Positions 1 through 11,579 of a DNA stretch of 64,000 nt are shown here, piece after piece. The notes under the pieces are model-generated. The model was not told the origin of the DNA. It did no database searches and was given only the letters and a program-made list of their open reading frames with translations. A program made the translations under genes and the position numbers. Each line of letters opens with the position of its first letter. Within the stretch, counting starts at the first letter, position 1. The DNA comes from Quillaja saponaria. Taxonomy: Eukaryota; Streptophyta; Magnoliopsida; Fabales; Quillajaceae. Location of the stretch: positions 1,922,001 to 1,986,000 of the forward strand of contig CM055614.1 in the NCBI GenBank assembly GCA_029379385.1. The letters are read 5' to 3'.

Positions 1-47
1 AAACCTTCCTTGTCAAGAAGTCCTACAGCTTCAATTTATTTCTGCAG

Positions 48-1313
48 ATATTATCTGGTAACTTTTTACGGAGTTATGGGAATGATATAATTAATATTCA
101 CCATGGCCTTTTGCCTTCATTCAAGGGTGGGAATCCATCTAAACAGGTCATATTGTTTCTTCCTTCATCATGGGTTATCATATTATCAGTTTTAACTGTT
201 TATGTGCTTCCTCCCCAACTTCATGTTTAATATGCTAGATTATGTTGGCAGGCCTTTGATGCAGGTGTAAAACTAATTGGTGCAACAAGTCACTTTGTGA
301 CTGAAGAACTGGATGCAGGGCCCATAAATGAACAAATGGTGAATATAAATTTTTGTTGCTGTTTCTTTTTGCCTCCATTTACTCGTTCCCTGATAATAAT
401 GTTGATTTGGAGTTGGTTAGGTCACTTAGATGCGCTGATAATTATTCCCTGTTTGATGTGATTTAATTATGGTGTTAGCTTTTTTAAATTTCCTTTAGTG
501 CTGAAAAGTAAGAGTCCCCTATCTCCAAGCAAGACTTCTTTATAAATGTCGGCCTCCCCCACTTTTTCTGAGGCTTCATCCTGTCAAATAGCATCCAAAC
601 TTTCTCTGCTTGTATTAGAGATCATACCATGAATAAGTGTATTAAATGTGCAGGCATGACTTTGAATTTGTAATCTTGACTTTATAAAGTGATATATCAG
701 AAAATTGATATTAATTGACAGTATTGAATATGATTGTCCTTGCCTGGAGAATTTTGGAGCATTCTTACTCTGAGATACAAACTCATATTTTCACTCAAAT
801 ATATCAGTCAGTCTATTAGCCTTAGGGTCTTCTAAGGTCCTGGGCCTCCTGGCAGACTGTCTCATTCACAATAGTTAAGACAATGATGTAGAACAACCTA
901 TACAAAACTACTGATTCTTGGGGATGCTATGCAGTGATCTGTTTTTCCAATGTAACTACCAGAGCACTTATGCTAGGTTATCAATTTCTCTTTAAGTTTC
1001 AGCGTGCAGCATGTTATGTAGTCGCTGTTAGGTTTGATAAATTAACCATGCATAGTGTGCAAATGTGATGTTTCTTTCTTTTCTTTTTTATTTATTAGCT
1101 AAGCATTATCCACAATGGATCCTTGTATTCATGAACAGCTTATGAATGCCTAAACTTGATTTGTAGGTTGAGAGGGTATCCCACAGAGATAACTTGCAGA
1201 GCTTTGTGCAGAAATCAGAAAACCTTGAGAAACAATGCCTGTCAAAGGCCATCAAGTCATACTGTGAGCTGCGAGTTTTACCTTATGAAGAAAACAGGAC
1301 TGTTGTATTTTGA
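48..1313 (+). CDS. PURU: Formyltetrahydrofolate deformylase, C-terminal part (gene runs off the left edge)
   Basis: Last three exons, 48-146, 252-338 and 1167-1313, give 110 in-frame residues ending in TGA. Exon 1 reads [18 protein letters not shown], exon 2 carries GATSHFV and the LDAGPI element, and exon 3 starts VERVSHRDN and ends ENRTVVF. These are the hallmarks of the formyltransferase fold of PurU. The family hydrolyses 10-formyl-tetrahydrofolate to formate and tetrahydrofolate; plant forms are mitochondrial and tied to photorespiratory one-carbon balance. The regulatory ACT domain and the targeting peptide lie outside the window. All visible exon junctions are GT..AG and phase 0. The usual GPIIEQ reads GPINEQ here (AAT codon at 327-329), a possible substitution next to the active-site loop. 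The intron 339-1166 is long and AT-rich. Family assignment is firm; which paralogue cannot be told. Confidence 0.9.
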
Positions 1314-3385
1314 GCCTGAGGAGAAACTGAAGACATACTACACCCAATGGAGGTCCAACTTGTGTGTACATTCAATCAAATTATTTATATTGTTCTAAGT
1401 ATCGTCCAATTAGTTTTGAATTAAGCGTACTTTGGAGATGTTTGTGACAATTTAATCATCACGGAACTTCTTGATTTCATCTCCTATCTTTATCTGGTTT
1501 TTTTTCTGCAACAGCCAACAGGGCTTAGACTTAGCTCTCTATCCTACTGCTAGTCTGTGAAGTGCCCTGCTAGTCTCTGTCATACGCAATATTCTGCCCC
1601 TTTACCGCCTGACCTAGATGAGTTAATCAGATCATACGATATGTTCTTATTAGAAATGTGGTAAAATTAAAGAATGTGATTGCTCCCTTCAATGCTGTGG
1701 AGTTCAAAGGAAGTATTGTCCATTTGTTCACAAATAACATGTAATTTGTCAAAATCTAAACCGATTTGTGCTCAAATTATTGATAGTCAAGCAAATTATT
1801 TACTCACTATTCTTATTTATAATTAACTAGTAAATCTCCATGACTTTGAGAGATTTGTTTAGAAACTTCTCATATTTAATTAAAATGTAAAGTATTTAAA
1901 ATATATATATAGATTAACATGTATGTAAATTGTCATTTAAGTGCTTTGCATACAAGTTATTCTCATATGCAATTCATGATAAGTCAATCTTCCAAATATT
2001 TAGTTGATTTGTTCACAAATTTTTCTAGTTATAAAACACTGTAAATTGTCAAATATTTAGTCAATTTCTAATCAAAATTTTCTCATTTGTTAACAATATG
2101 CAAAGAGACAAAGGATAAGCCGATTTATTCACAATATATTTTTATTTATGAACAACATTGAATTGTCAAACACATTGACAGTATATATTTACAAATTAGT
2201 TGCAAATTTAAGAGAACAACTAAATCGCATAATCTAAGACAATTTGTGCACCTAAGTTTCCACTTTTGTTAAAACAAGTGAATCTTAAAGTGTTAGCCGA
2301 TTACTTTGCAAATTGTTCCATATATATACACACCACTAATAACTTGTTAGAAAGTCTAGCGATTGTATTGAAAAATTATTATAAATCGTCAAATATTAAT
2401 AGATTTGATTGTAAATTGTTCTTATATATAAATATTATCTGACTAATTTGTTCCCAAAAATATATATATATATATAATCGTCATGGACAAATTCAGTTTG
2501 TTCACAAATTGTTAACATATACAAATAACATTTATATAGCTACTTAACATATACAGATAACATTTAAATTTTCAGTAGAAATCTATCTAGTAGAAAAACA
2601 AGTAAATCGTTAGAACTTGAATCGATTTGTTTAGAAGTTATTCTTAAAACATTAGGAATGTAGTCAATTTATTCATAAATTATTCTCATATATATAACAA
2701 GTAAATTGTCAGAGTTTTAATTAGTTTTTGATTTGTTCGTAACAACATGTACATTGTCGAAATCTTAATTGATTTGTGCTCAAATTATTGATAGTCAAAG
2801 TAATTTGTTTACTAACTATTATTATTTGTATTTAACTAGTAAATCATCATGACTTAAGAATATTTGTTTAAAAACTATTCTCATATATAATTAAAATGTA
2901 AAGCATTTAAAACATACCAATTGTTCTCATATGCAACTAACATATAAATCATTAAAATTATAGATTAACACATACATAATTGTCCTTTTAAGTGCTTTGC
3001 ATACAAGTTATTCTCATATACAACTCATGATAAGTCAATCTTCGTTAGTCAATTTATTCATAAATTCTAATTTGTAAAAATATAAGTAAATCATCAAACT
3101 GCTAGTCTATTTATGCTCAAAATTTTCTCATTTATTAACAATATGCAAGACAAAGAATAAGCCAATTTATACACAAAATATTCCTATGAAAATTATGAGA
3201 ATAGTCAAACACATTCATAATATATTTACAAATTAATTGATCGCATATGTAAGAAACAAATAAATTGTCCAATGCTAAGCCGATTTTGTTCACTAATTTT
3301 TCACTTTTATTAAAACAAGTGAATCGCGAAAGAGCTAGCCGATTCCTTTGCAAATTGTTCCATATATAAACACTAGTAACTTGTT
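1314..3385. repeat. AT-rich satellite-like block with a duplicated ~650-bp unit
   Basis: After about 350 bp of ordinary 3' flank, the sequence from ~1650 to 3385 is built of degenerate ~50-60 bp monomers. Their shared words are roughly 'gatttgttcacaaatt', 'ctcatatata' and 'aagtaaatcgtcaaa'. A larger unit is duplicated in direct orientation about 1.0 kb apart: 1720-2360 matches 2729-3390, with the same order of landmarks (ATTGATAGTCAA, AACTAGTAAATC, TAAAATGTAAAG, AACAATATGCAA, AAAACAAGTGAATC, TTTGCAAATTGTTCCATATA). No coding potential is seen; the short ORFs here are chance. It looks like an old local tandem array with higher-order structure. Confidence 0.7.
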
Positions 3386-4015
3386 AGGAAGCCAAATTAA
3401 CCAGGACCTTATCTAGGTAAGACCGATGCAGAAGCAGAGAAAAATGTGATGCCACAGTGTCACAACCCAAGCTTGTCCAATGCATGTCGCACATGGCCGC
3501 TTGCCTTGTGATGGGCACATTGTGGGTAGCTAGGCATATGTCATGACACAGTGTGGCATTTCTGTAAATAGGTAGCCAGGGGTAGTCGGGCAACTAGGAA
3601 ATATGATGTTCCTTCCTGCCATAGGGGTTATGGCGCAGAAAGCTCTTTAGAGGGGGTGTATATGTGAGAAAATCAAAGTTGTACACGAGCTTGTCGGATG
3701 AGTGTCAAAGGTCTTGGTGTTGCTTGTAACTCCCCCTACACCAAGCCATTTGCCTATGTCGTAGCCATGTCGAGAGCATTTTGATAGCATTGTAATTTGA
3801 TCGTTTTTCAATTAATGAGAAGTTGAAGCCCTTTTCTTGCAAACTGTGTTGTATTTGCTTTCTTGCTTACATTGTTGCGCTCTAGCCTTGCGGGTTGACA
3901 CCCGAGGGGCATTGGAGAAGCTGACTTGCTACCCACGAGGTGTTAGCAAGTGCTACATAGGCGTCTTTACGTGCTAGCAAAGTCGGCCCGTGACACACAG
4001 GCTGCCAAGAAAAAT
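3386..4015. mobile_element. Probable LTR-retrotransposon fragment or solo LTR, degenerate
   Basis: The composition changes abruptly at ~3386, at the edge of the second repeat copy, to a GC-richer stretch. It holds a polyadenylation-like stretch (TTGTAATTTGATCG at ~3790, then TTTTCAATTAATGAG). After it come TTGCGGGTTGACACCCGAGG (3888-3907) and CTTGCTACCCACGAGGT, a layout resembling the R-U5 part of plant Ty3/gypsy-type LTRs. No gag or pol coding sequence and no clear target-site duplication were found. The assignment rests on sequence style only. Ends are approximate and orientation is likely plus. Confidence 0.35.
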
Positions 4016-4811
4016 GCTTAGGGTTGCCCAGTTTTTTGTGTCAATTGCCTATGTCCATGCCCTTTTGGCCCAGAACATTCTATTTCCAGAGTGATATCGA
4101 ATTCAACTTGCACCATTGATGATGATTTCTCAAAGTTCTGTCTTTTATGTGTGCAATATGTTTTCTTGCAGGTGTCATGGATGACAAAACGATTGGCTTC
4201 TATATGCAAGATGGGTATGCATAAAATCATATATGTTTTCTTACAGAGTGGGATAGAATAAAGCCTAAGTTGGTCTTTAGGGAGAACTAAATATGACTTT
4301 GGCACAATGAGTCAGAAAGGAAGTTTTGAGAGATGAAGGGCCTTCCCTTTAACCATGTTTCTGTTTTCTTTCTTTTGTTGGATGAGTTTGGTTCTGCTTT
4401 AAATCAGGAATAATTTAATCTTTACAGGACTTAAAATACTGTTGAATACTGTTAATGTTTCTTCAATCTCTCATAGTTCTTGTATCTATATTGTAAAACA
4501 TCAAAACCCATTCATGAAACAATAGGTTATTCTTTTATATGGTATCAGAATCTTTATGATGAAGTGATGTTAGGAATAAAATAAGAGAGATCTAATTTGC
4601 ATATACAGTTTACACCTAAGCAATCACAAACTCTCCACATAGAACTGAAAATTTACCATCCTTTTCCTGAACTTGACATGTAAACAAAGGATTGCTTCAT
4701 TCTTACATATTATGTATGGAATTCCCTAACAGAGGTGGTAAAATTACAAGGTGGGTAAAGTGTTACCTATTCAACTCTTCCAATTGATAAACCCATATAC
4801 AACCAAACAAC
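4016..4811. other. Spacer 3' of the VAN3-binding-like gene
   Basis: No gene is recognised. TATGGTATCAGAA at 4538-4550 resembles the primer-binding site of Ty1/copia elements (complement of initiator tRNA-Met), but no LTR or polyprotein accompanies it. The right end probably holds the 3' UTR of the minus-strand gene beginning at 4812. Confidence 0.4.
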
Positions 4812-6876
4812 TTATATGCTATTAATACTTAAAAATTCCAGAGAATGCTCTGTTGCTTCGATGAAGTTCACTCGACGAAGTAGACCTTCTATCTCATCAA
4901 CCCACTTCTGCTTGTGGATTTTACTCTTGCACTTAAACTCTAGAAGACCTTGTGCAGTTTTAAGGCCAAAATATAACTCTTCTGACATTTCCCTTTCCTT
5001 CTTATACGGCCAAGCAGGCAGCCTTATCACAGATTCCATAAACAACACCTGGTACAATATTAGTGAAAGTCAGTGTAGACCTATGTGCTAGAACTTATAG
5101 CCAGAAAGATCTTGTAAAAATAAGAAACTGAGAAAAAAGAGTTTCCAATGTACACGAGGATCAGTAGATGAAAACAATGGGAAATAGAAGAAGCGTATGT
5201 GAATGCTTACACTTATTCTTTTTGGAGAAGGCACCTCCAACATGCTTGCTTTTCAGCTTAATTTTGACCTGAAAATAAGTGAATGAGAAATCAGATAAGT
5301 TAGTAGGTTGCTTCAATTCCACAATTACATAATTTTACATTCATGTTGATTTGACTTTGTTTACCTGAGATTTCTTGTTGATGTAAATGGAGACATGCCT
5401 CCATCGTAACGCACCTAAGAAATACAAGAAATCTCATTGAGATTTTGCTCTTCCAAGTTACAAAACCTTATGTTCACTTATAGCAAATTACTATTCAGTA
5501 GATGGAAACTAATGAATTAAAACTTTTCAAAATTTGAAATTTCTACTTTAACTTGGAACTTGTAGAAAATTACCTTTTTGTGTGATTTGCATCAATTCAC
5601 CAACACATGGAGGATCTTTTTCCTCCATTTGACTAGAAATGCAACTGAGTTTCTGTTATTCCCCTATGATAGGGACTTACTGTGGCATTCTTCCTTGCTT
5701 CTTTTGGAAATCTAGCTTTCAAGGCTGCTTCTCCTCTCAAAGCTGATATTATTGGAGAAGAAACACTATCAGAAAATGATTAATAGCTTAAGAACATGAG
5801 GTAATATTTAGAGGAACAAAGTTGAAAAATGCAGTTCACTTTTTGGGCTATACATATTTTGTTTCATTACACAGAATTGATCTGTTAAAAATATAGTTCA
5901 AGACAATTAAAGAAATATCAACTAGAAAGAAGTAGAAAGTCAAATAAAAAAGAGTATGTTATTTTTTGACCAATTCAAGGGATTGTAAGCATTTCATGTA
6001 TGTTGAAAAAGCTTGCTCACAATCGAATATATTTTTCAGAATTAGAATGTAACCCTTAGAATTGAGTAATGCAGAGTTGACTGACTGAGCAAACACCTGT
6101 TGCAGCTGCAGCTGTAAGAGTCATTAGATCACCCGGAGTTCGAATGTCAACTGCTGATTTGACAGTAGAAGCCAAACGTTCATGATCAGCTCCAGCTAGT
6201 TCAGCCATTTCAATGCAATGTGATGCCAAAATTTCCGTAGCTGAAGCCAAAGCTAGACTCAATTTTGAGCCAGACCCACTAGACTTCTCTACTGCAGCCA
6301 CTGCAGCCAAGGCAGAAGCCAGTCCAGCTGTGGAGACAGCAGAATGAATTCTTGCATTTTCTACACGTGCCCTATCTTTCTTCTTCAATGTAACATTATT
6401 ACAGTCCTTGTGATGGAACCATTTTCCAATTGCGCCCATCCTTCGGCCATTTACAGAATTTGTGGTCTTGCCTGTCTGCAAAAGAACAAATGAAAAAGTT
6501 GTAATGGAATTAGAGAATAAGAAAGAAAATCTACCACATGCAAGTAGCATGGGAAACAAGTTCTACCATTCCCTATTTCATCCAAGGATGACGTAGACTA
6601 AAAAGTGTGGAAGAATTTGGAACTAAATGAAAAGAGGGTTGCTGTTAGATGGCTTACCACTTGTTCAGTGATTGCTTCTGGGAATGCCTGGGGGTTCTTG
6701 TCAATGAAAAATTGCTGCTTTTTTTGAGAAAAAGCCTTTGAAATATCAGAAGCAGAAAGACTCCATGATCTTGAGAGGAATTCTATAGGCTCATGTGGTG
6801 TTTGCGGCTGAGGGATCGCATGGCAACGTAAACACCGGCCTGAGTTCATCATTTTCCTCCACATCCTCAAGCACAT
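4812..6876 (-). CDS. VAN3-binding protein / FORKED-like protein (DUF828 + plant PH-like), one frameshift
   Basis: Seven exons on the minus strand: 6876-6658, 6475-6097, 5742-5681, 5622-5574, 5414-5365, 5268-5211, 5048-4812. The first exon has [20 protein letters not shown], the start motif of the DUF828 family. Exon 2 is the Ala-rich helical part with [19 protein letters not shown]. The last three exons form the plant PH-like region ([52 protein letters not shown]). Proteins of this type bind the ARF-GAP VAN3/SFC at endosomes and act in PIN-dependent vein patterning. Coding exons add to 1054 nt, one more than a multiple of three. The seventh exon starts in the frame of VVYGICDK but the conserved AWPYKKERE follows in the next frame (break near 5010-5020). 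The start Met is the first after an in-frame stop. Family confident; intactness doubtful. Confidence 0.8.
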
Positions 6877-9800
6877 GCCTTACGCTTTTATTCCAAACAG
6901 GATAGAAACCCCCTTCCATTTTCAGTTATATCTTTCTACAGCTCAAAAAATACCCAATGCCCCAGTCAACTGAATTAGTATTCCTGCAGTCACTTGCTTT
7001 TGCTTTCCTTGAGAATTTCAACTGCTGCTCCTTTCGCTGAATATCAACCTAACGCAAAAAGGTTAGTTCAAGGATACCCATCAAGCATAGTTAATACTTA
7101 ATTGTCTAGGAGACTAAACCAAAAATAGGTACTGGTAAATTTTGTTCAAAGTAGCAAACTTTCAGTAGGCTTCATTGAATTGAATTGGTCTAAAAACAGA
7201 AACCCTTTTCAAGATTTTGATAAAAATGACTGAGAAACTTCAAAATTATATAAATTAAAAAAAAAAAAAAATTCCCCAGTAGAAGTTTTCAGAAACTGAG
7301 AAAACCCAGATTAGAAAGGAGATTGCTTTACACACCTTGCAACCTCAAAAAGCTTACAATTGACATCAAGCACATACATAACTTTTGATTGCCATGTATC
7401 AACTTATTTAGTCATATTTATATACTACCATAAGGGGAGAGACCCCAGAAGCAGTTAGTAGAAGACAGAATAGATTACAGGAACACTAATCGGAGTCTAG
7501 TGCTTTGAACCCCCCACGAATTCAGGTTGGAATTCATCGAAGGAATCAAAAAAGACTGGAAGACAACCCGGAATTCACGAAGCTCGAAAAACTAATATAC
7601 ATTGTATAAAATTAAGAAAACATAATCCTGGATAAGGGGGTATGGTTTCTTAATACTCATGCAAGCAAGCACTAATGTCTATAAGAGAAGCATTTGACTA
7701 TTTTAATGTTACAGACTAATCACAGGAGAAGAATATATTACATATATATACATCCTTGTCCTTTTTTCTTTTTAACTGGTGGCTTTAGCGCGTTGTCCTC
7801 CAGGTGGTTGATAATTTGAAAAAGTGTCTGCAGGACAAGGCGAACAGCCAATGGCCATGAATGAATCTAGACTGGACGGTGGGGACGGTTGTATACCGTC
7901 CATTTTTTCACAGGCTCCACAGTACGAACTTCGAAGTATAAAGCTCCATGGTAGAATAGGGGGATGTTGCCACGTCCTTCATTTTCAATGAACGGACAAG
8001 ATCAATTCTTGTTTTATCTCATTTGCATAACTTCTGAGAGAATTATCAATACAAACCCGATTCAAAATGAAAATACAAATTTACATCTTAATAGTTGGAA
8101 ATGTCATCACAGTAGCAAAAAAATTTTAAAAATAAATCTTACAACAATGTCAGTTAAAAAATCTTTTAAAAAAGAATTAAATTATATTTTATTCTATTAT
8201 TTCGACTACTGGATTCAAATCATAAATGTATAGATATTAATTAACTGGTAATGAGCTGGGATGATAAACAATTGGATAAGAGGAGCAACGTAAACAAACA
8301 TGGTTAATGTAGGATGGCAAATGGCAAATGGCAACGTTAAACCATCACACGAAACTTGAAGCATAAACATGTTATGACATTAGATCTGAACCTTCAAGGC
8401 TCCAACCACTTGTTTGCTGAAAAAATATCAGTCATTATCATTTTTGTACTACAATTTCTGTACGTAACACATCAGTTCTTGCCCTACCATGTAATTAGCT
8501 TTAGATTGTTTTGCTCAAATAATAAAACTTTGCATAGCATTGATCATAAAAGGTGGTCTCCTTTGAAATTCTCATTCTTCTGCTATCTTTATAGAATGGC
8601 AAAGCTGGAGGTGGCCCCAAAAATTTAAATTCTTGTTAGAAAACAATTTATTCTATTCCTAGTAAAGAAGTTGACCAAATCACTTGCTTATAAGATCTAA
8701 TATTAGAACCAATTATCAAATAAAATTTGGTTTGGGAGGCATCATTAATTTTGAACAGAAAAGGGACATCTAGAACTGACATGTTTGGGAAGGCTCCTAA
8801 CAATTTTGTGTGGGGTCCTTAAACTTGGAAATAATTTTGCATATGCAATTGTAATACAATGTGAATGACAAACCTTGCAGGAGACACTCTGACATGGAGG
8901 ACGAGACCACCGTCTAATAAGATATTGCTTGACACTGCAAAACTTAAATGTGCTTTTGTCATCTTCCACTACGTACTTGAGTTTAAAAGATTCTCATCCA
9001 TAACTCCATCACAACTTGCACTAATCAATTCACTTCTCATTTTGTTAGAAAGAATCATTGGTAGTACATCTCCTTATATCAGCATATATAAACAGTAACA
9101 GGATCAAATAAAAACTATGTGTTCTTGTCAAATTAATAATAGAAAATGCAAATTATTTTGTTATAGATTAGCTTTTAGTGAGCAACATTAATTAATAATA
9201 GAAAATGCAAATTATTTTTATAGATTAGCTTTTAGTGAGCAACATTAAGTGAGAAAAAACCTTAAAAAGTTGAGAAATAAAAAACTAAATTATACTCTAG
9301 ATTCATGTAGTTTATTGTTTTCTCAACTAGGTCATTATATATGAGATCCAATTAAAGTAAAAAATAAAAACACAATTAAAAATTAAAACGGTGACCTAAT
9401 TAAAAAATAATAAAATCATAAAGAGTTAAAGTGTAATTTAATTATTAAAAGTAAAAGGGCAAAATTTAATAAAAGGGCTATAATTTAGAAACAAAATATT
9501 TAATTAGATATATTTTTCTATTTTTTTAAGTAATAATAATGTGTTAAAATAATATTTAAATACACATTCATTATTTAATTTATTATCAATATATATATTT
9601 ATACATCGAATAATCATAATTATAAATATATAATATTATATTCTTATCATGTAAATTATAATCATATCAGTTTATAATTTTTACCTTTCATATTTTTATT
9701 AAATTAATTTATATTTTTTTTATTAACTATTAAATCATGGCATGCAAAATCATAACTACAATATAAGTATTGTCATGTAAATTACAAATTTGTTAAGTAC

Positions 9801-10078
9801 ATTACAAATATATTATAAGAAAAATTATATATTTTTATTTATAGTTAACATAATAGGTAATACATGTAGCACTACTCAAATAAAATGTCTATTTGAGGTT
9901 ATCATTTATCAGAAGTGAAACGTCAACCACGAGGACACGTAATAAAATTACGCAACTAACCTTTCTCTTAATCTCTGTCCCTTTGGTTTCAGATCGATCT
10001 GATTCCACTCAGAGTTACAGAGCACAGCCGCTAGAGGAGGTTTTTCTTCCTTAATCTCTCATTATTACAAATCACGAT
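6877..10078. other. AT-rich intergenic region between divergent genes
   Basis: The first ~200 bp probably hold the 5' leader of the minus-strand VAN3-binding-like gene. An A-tract lies near 7257-7271. No conserved coding sequence was recognised on either strand; ORFs of 60-90 codons here show no family motif. From 9250 to 9900 the DNA is extremely AT-rich. The last ~100 bp before 10079 are pyrimidine-rich and look like the leader of the following small gene. Confidence 0.5.
9131..9246. repeat. Tandem direct duplication, ~57 bp x 2
   Basis: AATTAATAATAGAAAATGCA starts at 9131 and again at 9190. Both copies run through AAATTATTTT..ATAGATTAGC to TTTTAGTGAGCAACATT. They differ by a two-base indel in the T-run. 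This looks like a recent slippage or unequal-exchange duplication in AT-rich spacer. Confidence 0.85.
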
Positions 10079-10433
10079 ATGCCTGTAAGTTTTTTTTTTA
10101 TTTTTTTTTATCCACCTTAGTAGTGTGTGAATGTAAATCTGGTTCAGATCTGGTGCAGATAATTAAAGAACAAGGTTGTTAATTCTAGGGTTTCATTCTC
10201 AGAATGTAGTAATTTTGAAAATCTTTATGATTCAATATTTGGATATTGATATATTGGCTTCATTATCCTCTGCGATGCAGATCAGGACGTTCATAGAATT
10301 GGAGCCGCCGAGTCCACTTAGATACTTAATCGGAGCGGCGATTATGATGATCGGAGTCGTATTACCCGTCGGATACGTGATGTTCCGTAACAAACGTGTG
10401 CCCACGTCTTCATCTTACTCCAAACAGACGTAG
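10079..10433 (+). CDS. Small conserved plant single-pass membrane protein (52 aa)
   Basis: Two coding exons: ATG CCT at 10079-10084, a GTAAGT-type intron 10085-10280, then 10281-10433. The spliced product starts MPIRTFIELEPPSPLRYLIG, followed by a hydrophobic segment (AAIMMIGVVLPVGYVMF, ~residues 20-37) and a basic, Ser-rich tail ending SYSKQT. The first coding exon adds only Met-Pro, so the gene is easily missed or truncated to an internal Met. The composition (acidic-proline head, one membrane helix, RNKR after it) suggests a small tail-anchored or mitochondrial/ER membrane protein. I believe similar unnamed plant proteins exist, from memory only. No function can be given. The second exon is GC-richer than the spacer, with silent-type codon variation, supporting real coding. 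Confidence 0.75.
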
Positions 10434-11579
10434 GTGTGCCTGAACAATATTTGTTTCCCGCTTCCCTCTTTTTTTGCTACCACATTTTGCTAGTTGATGC
10501 GAATGACTGGATCTAGCTGATTTTCTAGTTGTTCTAGTTTTTGTACTTATATAACCAAAACGAGAAAAGCGACAGATTTGAGGGAGATAAATTTATTTTG
10601 CAATCCAGGTTGTTGAAATTACTCTAGTTGAATTAAGAGTTTAGGACTAATTTGATTATTGGTGTTGTTTTTACAGGAGCAAGGTTTTGATTTAGCGAGA
10701 CCAAATGAGAGGTTTTCGATCTGGGTTTTCTGAGAATTCTGTTTGAAGATGATGACCCAGCAGATTTACAAATTACAATTGTAAATTCATTGAACTCCAA
10801 ATTTTTGTTGAGTGGTCATATCCTCAACTCAAACATCATACATGTGACATTCATGCGGCTTCTTCCATTCCATTTGAAGGATTCCATGTAGTGAGACTAA
10901 TATATACTTGATCCCGTTTGCTGGTACAAAAAAATGTGTCCTTTTCTAAGAATAATCTTGTTTAAGTTGTTTTATGAGGATTTCTTTAGCTAGTCTCATT
11001 GATTCATCTGTATCAGGTTTTAGTTGCTAATTCTATAAAGGTCTGACACATGGTCCTTGGGCGCCACCCGAAATTGTTTGTAACACTCCAACTATTCGAT
11101 TATTAAAGTGCTTCATTTACTGGCTGAATTCTTGCAGTTCATTAAATTCTTTTCCTCTTGTAATCCTATCTTGCAAGTAAAACGAGATATATGAAGAGAA
11201 ATGATGAGGGCAAAGTGTAACGAGATAAATGAAGAGAAATGATGAGGGCAAAGTGTTAGAAAGGAGCGGCTTTAGAAAATAATTTGCTTCCCTTCTCTAA
11301 CGAATAAAATGGACAAATTTCTTTGAACATTATATGCCTAAACCAGTCGCTTTTGCCACTACAGTGCTACTGCATCAGTAAGCATACAGGAGTCATTGGA
11401 TATCACGCTTTAATTCCAAAGTATCTTTTGCAGTCGATAGGTTTAGCTATGTCAAGGGTTAAAAAGGGTGAGCACCAAGGCATGATAACCTCCTTTTGAT
11501 ATGATTATGCATACTCAGTCATCCACTGGCATCTAGTTCCTGGTTCACAAATAAAATGTACTATGACAAGACCTATTTG
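10434..11579. other. 3' flanks of two convergent genes
   Basis: This holds the 3' UTR of the small membrane-protein gene (plus) and of PSD1 (minus). A spliced 3' UTR is possible, since TTTTTACAG occurs at 10669-10677. No further coding sequence was recognised. A 38-bp tandem duplication lies at 11181-11256. Confidence 0.5.
11181..11256. repeat. 38-bp tandem duplication
   Basis: Two adjacent copies (11181-11218 and 11219-11256) of a unit starting AACGAGATA and ending GGCAAAGTGT. They differ at one position (T/A). It lies in the convergent 3' region and appears recent. Confidence 0.9.

Noticed and set aside
6056..6559. Treating the 167-codon frame as a stand-alone gene
   Set aside because: It extends beyond the real exon (6475-6097) into both introns; splicing phases link it to neighbouring exons.
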